DNA from: Peptococcaceae bacterium
GTDB lineage: Bacteria > Bacillota > Peptococcia > Peptococcales > Peptococcaceae
Assembly (NCBI GenBank): GCA_900756555.1
Contig: CAAEKP010000030.1
Span: 1-8,823 of the forward strand
DNA length: 8,823 nt
Reading direction: 5' to 3'
Positions within the stretch are counted from its first letter, which is position 1; each line of letters begins with the position of its first letter. The notes beneath the pieces are model-generated. The model was not told the DNA's origin and made no database searches. It saw only the letters and a list, made by a program, of their open reading frames with translations. The position numbers were made by a program, and so were the translations under genes. Of this stretch, positions 4,913 through 8,823 are shown in pieces.

Positions 4913-5502
4913 TGACTAACCCAAAAAAATTTTTCCTGCATGGCCTGGCTCATCACGCAAGCACCTGCTGCCTGGCTCAGTTGGATGAGCGGAAAGGTCT
5001 GCGCTGTGATGCCGCCGATGGCGTACACTGGAATATCCACCGCAGCGCAGATTTGCTCCAGAAACTCCAAGCCTCTGGGCGGTATCCCCTTTTTACAGTC
5101 AGTGGCAAAGATATGTCCGGCAAGAATGCCATGGGCTCCCCATTGCGCTGCCTGTATCGCTTCTTCCACAGTATGCACAGACACCAGTACACGCGCAAAA
5201 TCCTGCAATTGTTCACGCTGTTGAGCAAAAACAGGAAAGGACAGCTGTATCTCCCGAATGCCCAACTGCCGTGCAGCATCCGTCCGATTTAACAGCAACG
5301 CTGTTCCTGTATGCTGTAAACGCTGCTGACACTGCTGAGCCAATTCCAGATAAGCGGCTGTGGATAAATCTTTTTCCCGCAAAATAACAGCCGCCACACC
5401 AGATGCTGCTAACCGCTCAATCTGCTGCAAAAAATCACCGTGACAGAGCTGACGATTGGTAACCGCTATTATTGCTTTCTGACTAATCGCCTCATGTTTC
5501 AT
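4909..5502 (-). CDS. tenI: TenI-like thiazole tautomerase (thiamine phosphate synthase ThiE/TenI family)
   Basis: This 197-aa TIM-barrel protein is the last gene of the thiazole operon. The family includes ThiE, which couples the pyrimidine and thiazole phosphates, and TenI, which tautomerises the ThiG product to the aromatic thiazole carboxylate. Residues 129-144 read GHIFATDCKKGIPPRG, close to TenI of B. subtilis (GHVFETDCKKGLEGRG), whereas ThiE normally has GPIFPT-TK there. His130 corresponds to the TenI catalytic His122 as I recall it. Other family motifs are VILREKDLS (39-47), SVHTVEEAIQAA (108-119) and VYAIGGIT (159-166). It starts 3 nt after the thiH stop with only a weak GGGTG ribosome site, implying translational coupling. 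Automatic pipelines often call such proteins thiamine phosphate synthase; the TenI reading is favoured by motif and by operon context. Confidence 0.85.
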   Translation of the reverse strand: MKHEAISQKAIIAVTNRQLCHGDFLQQIERLAASGVAAVILREKDLSTAAYLELAQQCQQRLQHTGTALLLNRTDAARQLGIREIQLSFPVFAQQREQLQDFARVLVSVHTVEEAIQAAQWGAHGILAGHIFATDCKKGIPPRGLEFLEQICAAVDIPVYAIGGITAQTFPLIQLSQAAGACVMSQAMQEKFFWVSH

Positions 5503-5505
5503 AGC

Positions 5506-6660
5506 TCACACCCGCACATAGTCAATATACACTGGCTGCAAACCTTTCTGCCGCAGCATCGCATCCACCTCGTCCACACTGCGGGGATCAGCAATTTCAA
5601 ACTGCTCGTCACCCTTCTGCTCATCCTCGTGACCGCCCACACCCACACTGACACCGGCAGATATTTTTGTGGCGCACATGCCCACCACATTGTCCCGGAA
5701 TCCGGCCCGTTCTCTGGTGGAAATGGTGATGCCTGCAAAAGGCAGAAACAGCCGATACGCCAGCATCACCTGCAGCAGCTGCGGTTCATGCACGTCATGA
5801 GGATTATTATCGGCTCGATTGATGTACGGCCGCATCCGCGGGCAGGAAAACGAAATCTCCGCCTGCGGATATTTCTGCTGCGTGTAATATGCGTGCAACC
5901 CAGCCGAAAAAGCATCCTTGCGGAAGTTATCCAGCCCCAGCAGCGCACCAAAGGCTACACCCCGCATACCGCCCAGCAAAGCCCGCTCCTGCGCGTAAAA
6001 CCGATACGGAAACACCCGCTTATGACCGCTTAAATGTACCTGCTCATACTTATCAGGATTATAGGTTTCCTGATACACCGACACAAAATCCGCGCCGCAC
6101 TGCTGTAAATAATGATACTCGTCACTGTTCAGCGGATAAATCTCAATACCCACATTGCGGAAATATTTAGCAGACAGTTTCACCGCCTCACCAATATATT
6201 CCACGCTGGACGCTGCCCGCGACTCCCCTGTAAGCAATAAAATTTCCTGCAAACCGGTAGCCGCAATTGCCTTTAATTCCTGCTCTATTTCATCCATAGA
6301 TAATTTGGCCCGATGGATATGATTATGGCAGTTAAAACCGCAATAAACACAGTTATTTTCGCAATAATTAGCAATATACAGCGGCGTAAACAAACACACT
6401 GACGTGCCAAAGTGTTTGCCCGTTTCCACCTTCGCCTTCTGAGCCATCTGCTCTAAAAAGGGCAGCGCTGCTGGTGACAGATATGCAGCAAATTCTTCAA
6501 TGCCACAGTTGTCTTTCGCTAAAGCACGCTGCACATCCGCCGCCGTATAAACCTCATAGTCATAGGCTGCTGTGCGGGACAGCACCTTATCCATAATGTC
6601 TGACGAAATAACCTCCATGTCCGGCAGATATTCCATGTGGCTGATATGATTTAAATTCAT
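5506..6660 (-). CDS. thiH: 2-iminoacetate synthase ThiH (radical SAM tyrosine lyase)
   Basis: ThiH cleaves L-tyrosine with S-adenosylmethionine and a [4Fe-4S] cluster to give dehydroglycine (2-iminoacetate) for ThiG, plus p-cresol. The 384 residues fit the family. The cluster motif is CENNCVYC, with Cys100, Cys104 and Cys107, preceded by FTPLYIANY. LLLTGESRA (about 141-149) and the C-terminal ISTRERAGFRDNVV segment are typical of ThiH/biotin-synthase-like C-terminal domains. The start is set by GGAGGG, 7 nt upstream and inside the thiG end; the gap to thiG is 3 nt. Use of ThiH in place of the oxygen-dependent glycine oxidase ThiO fits an anaerobe. It is unlikely to be HydG or another tyrosine lyase, because it is flanked by thiG and tenI. 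Confidence 0.96.
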   Translation of the reverse strand: MNLNHISHMEYLPDMEVISSDIMDKVLSRTAAYDYEVYTAADVQRALAKDNCGIEEFAAYLSPAALPFLEQMAQKAKVETGKHFGTSVCLFTPLYIANYCENNCVYCGFNCHNHIHRAKLSMDEIEQELKAIAATGLQEILLLTGESRAASSVEYIGEAVKLSAKYFRNVGIEIYPLNSDEYHYLQQCGADFVSVYQETYNPDKYEQVHLSGHKRVFPYRFYAQERALLGGMRGVAFGALLGLDNFRKDAFSAGLHAYYTQQKYPQAEISFSCPRMRPYINRADNNPHDVHEPQLLQVMLAYRLFLPFAGITISTRERAGFRDNVVGMCATKISAGVSVGVGGHEDEQKGDEQFEIADPRSVDEVDAMLRQKGLQPVYIDYVRV

Positions 6661-6663
6661 AGC

Positions 6664-7440
6664 TCAACCCTCCAAAAATCCAGTCAACGGACTGGACGCT
6701 TCTGCCTGCCGTTCCAATACGCGACCTGTACCAGCCAGATATGCCTTGCGCCCCGCCTCTATCGCCAATTTAAAAGCCGCCGCCATCTGGCGCACATCAC
6801 CGGCGGTAGCAATGGCTGTGTTAGCCATGATAGCAGCCGCACCCATCTCCATGGCTTCACAGGCCTGCGATGGTTTGCCAATACCGGCATCCACGATAAT
6901 CGGCAAGTCGATTTCATCCACCAGAATCTGAATAAACTCTTTTGTGAGTAAACCTTTATTGCTGCCAATGGGCGCTGCCAGTGGCATAACCGCCGCTGCC
7001 CCGGCATCCACCAGCGAGCGGGCCACGTTCAAATCCGGATACATATAAGGCAATACGATAAACCCTTCGCTGGCTAACAGCTCCGTGGCCCGGATGGTTT
7101 CATAGTTATCCGGCAACAAATACTTGCTGTCCCGAATCACCTCCACCTTCACAAAGTCACCGCAGCCAATGGCACGGGCCAGGCGGGCAATGCGCAGCGC
7201 TTCCTCCGCAGTGCGCGCGCCAGATGTGTTGGGCAGCAAAGTGATTCCTTTGGGAATATACTCTAAAATATTTTCTGCTCCACCTTCATTGGCGCGCCGC
7301 AAAGCCAGCGTGATAATCTGAGCGCCGCCATGCTTCGCCACTGCCTGCACCAAGTCTAACGAAAACTTTCCAGAACCTAAAATAAAACGCGAATCAAAGA
7401 CGTGCCCGCCCAATACCAATTTATCCTCTAACTGCTCCAT
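6664..7440 (-). CDS. thiG: Thiazole synthase ThiG
   Basis: ThiG condenses 1-deoxy-D-xylulose 5-phosphate, dehydroglycine and the sulfur of ThiS-thiocarboxylate into the thiazole phosphate. It has 258 aa, the normal length. The N-terminal FILGSGKF (19-26) is conserved in the family. Lys98 in DFVKVEVIRD is the expected Schiff-base lysine, and IIVDAGIGKPSQACEAMEMGA carries the phosphate-binding loop of the (beta/alpha)8 barrel. AAAAGAGG stands 8 nt before the ATG, 32 nt after thiF. Its stop lies 3 nt before thiH, whose ribosome site is inside thiG, so the two are probably coupled, consistent with the known ThiG-ThiH partnership. Confidence 0.97.
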   Translation of the reverse strand: MEQLEDKLVLGGHVFDSRFILGSGKFSLDLVQAVAKHGGAQIITLALRRANEGGAENILEYIPKGITLLPNTSGARTAEEALRIARLARAIGCGDFVKVEVIRDSKYLLPDNYETIRATELLASEGFIVLPYMYPDLNVARSLVDAGAAAVMPLAAPIGSNKGLLTKEFIQILVDEIDLPIIVDAGIGKPSQACEAMEMGAAAIMANTAIATAGDVRQMAAAFKLAIEAGRKAYLAGTGRVLERQAEASSPLTGFLEG

Positions 7441-7472
7441 ACTGAAAACCTCTTTTCCTGTTTATATATTAA

Positions 7473-8267
7473 TCACGGCTCGGCAATACCCAGCAGCAGC
7501 CGCAAAATCATATTAGCCTGATGACCAGCGCATACTTGCACCCGCGGCGCCATCAAACCATTGCCAGGCTGCGCCTCACTGGTTTCATCACCGCATACAT
7601 ACAGCCGCTTCAGCTTGCGCACTGTGTGAATCTCATTGGCGCTGCCATAGCCTGCCATGCCCGACGCAGCCACGATAGTTTTCTGCGAATCCGGCAGCAG
7701 TGCATTAATCAGCGCCGCCTTTGCCGCAGGGTTATCCAATGCTTCACACACCAGCGGCCAACCATCAAACAGCGCCGCAGCATTAGCGGCTGTTATTTTT
7801 TCCTGTCGCACCTCCACCTGCACAAAAGGATTCACTTCTCGCAGCTGTTGCGCCAGCGCCTCTGTTTTTGGCATACCCAAATGCCGCAGCGTATAATGCT
7901 GCCGATTTAGATTGCTGGGCTCCACAGTGTCATAATCAATCAGCAACAAACGGCCTACACCAGTCTGCGCCAGCATCACCGCAATATTAGAGCCCAGGCC
8001 GCCTAACCCGGCGATAGCCACCGCACCATCTTGAATATGCGCATGCACCTGCGGCGTGTGTCGTGCCGTCAGCATCGCTTCCAGTTGATTTTGCTCTGGC
8101 ATCTTCCCTTGGGGGATAAGCACCACACTGTCACCAGCCTGCAACGGAAAATCCTCATCCGTCTGAAAGCCATTGTATATGATCACCGTATCTTTTTCAG
8201 CCGTTGCCAGTTCCCGCAAAGAGCGGCAATCGGTCTGTATCCGCTGCCCATTCAGCAAAATATCCAT
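7473..8267 (-). CDS. thiF: ThiS adenylyltransferase ThiF with N-terminal ThiS-like domain
   Basis: ThiF adenylates the C-terminal glycine of ThiS so that sulfur can be loaded as a thiocarboxylate. The ATG at 8265-8267, one base after the thiS stop, gives 264 aa. A longer frame reaches to 8357, but its extra 30 residues are just the shadow of thiS. Residues 1-55 (MDILLNGQRI... to ...SVVLIPQG) form a beta-grasp, ThiS-like domain that lacks the terminal Gly-Gly. Residues 84-113 contain the nucleotide loop AGLGGLGSN and LLLIDYD, followed by NLNRQ (119-123). Candidate metal or catalytic cysteines are Cys174, Cys225 and Cys246. The beta-grasp plus E1 arrangement is known in anaerobe ThiF proteins. 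No ribosome site better than GGTGG is visible, so coupling to thiS is likely. Confidence 0.93.
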   Translation of the reverse strand: MDILLNGQRIQTDCRSLRELATAEKDTVIIYNGFQTDEDFPLQAGDSVVLIPQGKMPEQNQLEAMLTARHTPQVHAHIQDGAVAIAGLGGLGSNIAVMLAQTGVGRLLLIDYDTVEPSNLNRQHYTLRHLGMPKTEALAQQLREVNPFVQVEVRQEKITAANAAALFDGWPLVCEALDNPAAKAALINALLPDSQKTIVAASGMAGYGSANEIHTVRKLKRLYVCGDETSEAQPGNGLMAPRVQVCAGHQANMILRLLLGIAEP

Positions 8268-8268
8268 C

Positions 8269-8463
8269 TCAACCACCACCCACAAAGCTGACAATCTCCA
8301 CCACATCCACATCCTGCAATATAACTGCACCATACTGCTCCCGCCGCAGAATATCACCGTTTAATTCCACCGCAATACGCTCCAGTTGATACCCCTGCTG
8401 CTGCAAATAAGCCAACAATGTGGTACCCTGTGGCAAACCCACCTCTGCACCATTAATGCGCAA
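8269..8463 (-). CDS. thiS: Sulfur carrier protein ThiS (TTG start)
   Basis: ThiS is the ubiquitin-like sulfur carrier of thiazole synthesis. The protein is 64 aa from TTG at 8461-8463 and ends in VEIVSFVGGG, giving the C-terminal Gly-Gly that is adenylated and thiocarboxylated. RINGAEVGLPQGTTLLAYLQQ and IAVELNGDILRREQY match the beta-grasp core. The start has to be chosen. An ATG at 8559 would add 32 hydrophobic residues translated through a terminator hairpin, while the TTG has GAGG 8 nt upstream and gives the typical ThiS N-terminus. GTG at 8470-8472 is a third option with poor spacing. It is first in the operon and its use of TTG may keep expression low. Confidence 0.93.
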   Translation of the reverse strand: MRINGAEVGLPQGTTLLAYLQQQGYQLERIAVELNGDILRREQYGAVILQDVDVVEIVSFVGGG

Positions 8464-8504
8464 TCCAATCACCTCTATCCACAAAATTAAACTCTGAAAA
8501 TTAA

Positions 8505-8569
8505 AAAGCAAACAAAAAAAGGACATAAAAAGGAATACACCCCGGGTGGTGTGCCCCATTTTATGTCCT
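8505..8569 (-). terminator. Leader terminator (attenuator) between the thi promoter and thiS
   Basis: On the minus strand AGGACATAAAA (8559-8569) pairs perfectly over 11 bp with TTTTATGTCCT (8520-8530). ACACC with GGTGT form an inner stem, and a run of seven T (8514-8520) plus further T-rich sequence follows. It lies about 40 nt before the thiS start and inside the transcript expected from the promoter at 8611-8639, so it should control read-through into the operon. An upstream stem CAGT/ACTG (about 8573-8592) could be part of an aptamer or antiterminator. I see no CTGAGA or other conserved TPP-riboswitch blocks. I recall a published candidate RNA family named after thiS, but cannot tell whether this leader belongs to it. 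Confidence 0.8.
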
Positions 8570-8610
8570 GTCAGTCTTACAAAGATAACTGCTTAAACCA
8601 ATCTTATTTT

Positions 8611-8639
8611 ACTTTAGCCCAAAACACTCACTCTGTCAA
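8611..8639 (-). promoter_or_regulatory. Promoter of the thiSFGH-tenI operon
   Basis: A perfect TTGACA (8634-8639 on the minus strand), a 17-bp spacer and TAAAGT (8611-8616, four of six) predict transcription starting near 8604. The leader to thiS would be about 140 nt and contains the attenuator hairpin. Confidence 0.65.
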
Positions 8640-8765
8640 GAGCAAAAATACTCACATACACAATGCATACCATACACTTGCCTGTTAATATACACCGCTT
8701 CTTATTCTATTTATCCATTGTCACATTTCGTCGAACGATTTATCCAGATATTTCTAATTATTTGC

Positions 8766-8795
8766 TTTACAAACAATATTCTGTATTGTACAATA
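8766..8795 (+). promoter_or_regulatory. Rightward promoter with overlapping palindrome at the window edge
   Basis: TTTACA (8766-8771) and TACAAT (8789-8794) each match consensus at five of six positions with a 17-bp spacer. The -10 lies within the perfect palindrome TATTGTACAATA (8784-8795), a possible operator. The gene it serves lies beyond the right edge. The remaining stretch 8640-8765 shows no gene and no clear structure. Confidence 0.55.
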
Positions 8796-8823
8796 AACAT
8801 ACAGGGAATCATGGTACCTACAC

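Noticed and set aside
5440..6033. Long plus-strand frame (197 codons) across tenI and thiH
   Set aside because: It is a shadow of the thi genes on the other strand with unlikely composition (many His, Arg and Pro).
8268..8357. 30-codon N-terminal extension of ThiF
   Set aside because: The extra residues are an out-of-frame reading of thiS, and the domain-consistent start is the ATG at 8265-8267.
8464..8640. TPP riboswitch upstream of thiS
   Set aside because: The conserved THI-box blocks such as CTGAGA are not found on the minus strand in this leader; only promoter, small stem and terminator are visible.

Overview
The window looks like a chromosome segment from an anaerobic Gram-positive-lineage bacterium. 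A Negativicutes or Clostridia relative is my best guess. The signs are a two-subunit oxygen-sensitive class I fumarase, a tyrosine-using ThiH (not the glycine oxidase ThiO), strong AGGAGG-type ribosome binding sites, and compact SigA-type promoters with 17-bp spacers. The genus is an inference; no marker in the window fixes it.

Left part (about 1-3515): a two-gene fumarase operon on the minus strand (beta subunit 210-770, alpha subunit 785-1630) is divergent from a Na+/proline symporter gene (putP, 1939-3435). The 308-bp region between their start codons holds a promoter for each side and two operator-like palindromes. putP ends at a strong long-hairpin terminator.

Middle part (3564-4792): two 102-bp direct repeats (100/102 identical, 1127 bp apart) bound a small island. 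The right copy includes the last 13 nt of a tRNA-Pro(CGG) gene and its terminator. The left copy carries a displaced duplicate of the same tRNA end and terminator. This is the footprint of an element integrated at a tRNA 3' end. Inside are a small XRE-type regulator with its own promoter and operator, an 88-codon gene that begins like a phage GH24 lysozyme but lacks nearly all of that domain, and a compact promoter-RNA-terminator unit antisense to a broken membrane-peptide-like reading frame. There is no integrase, so I read the island as a collapsed prophage.

Right part (4884-8639): a minus-strand thiamine-thiazole operon, thiS-thiF-thiG-thiH-tenI, with gaps of 1 to 32 nt, runs toward tRNA-Pro. 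ThiF activates the ThiS C-terminus for sulfur loading, ThiH makes dehydroglycine (2-iminoacetate) from tyrosine, ThiG forms the thiazole, and the TenI-like protein probably tautomerises it. The tRNA promoter sits across the tenI stop codon. Upstream of thiS a good promoter is followed by an intrinsic terminator inside the leader, which suggests attenuation, but I see no TPP-riboswitch consensus there.

Right edge: about 180 bp without a gene, ending in a strong rightward promoter over a 12-bp palindrome that would serve a gene outside the window.
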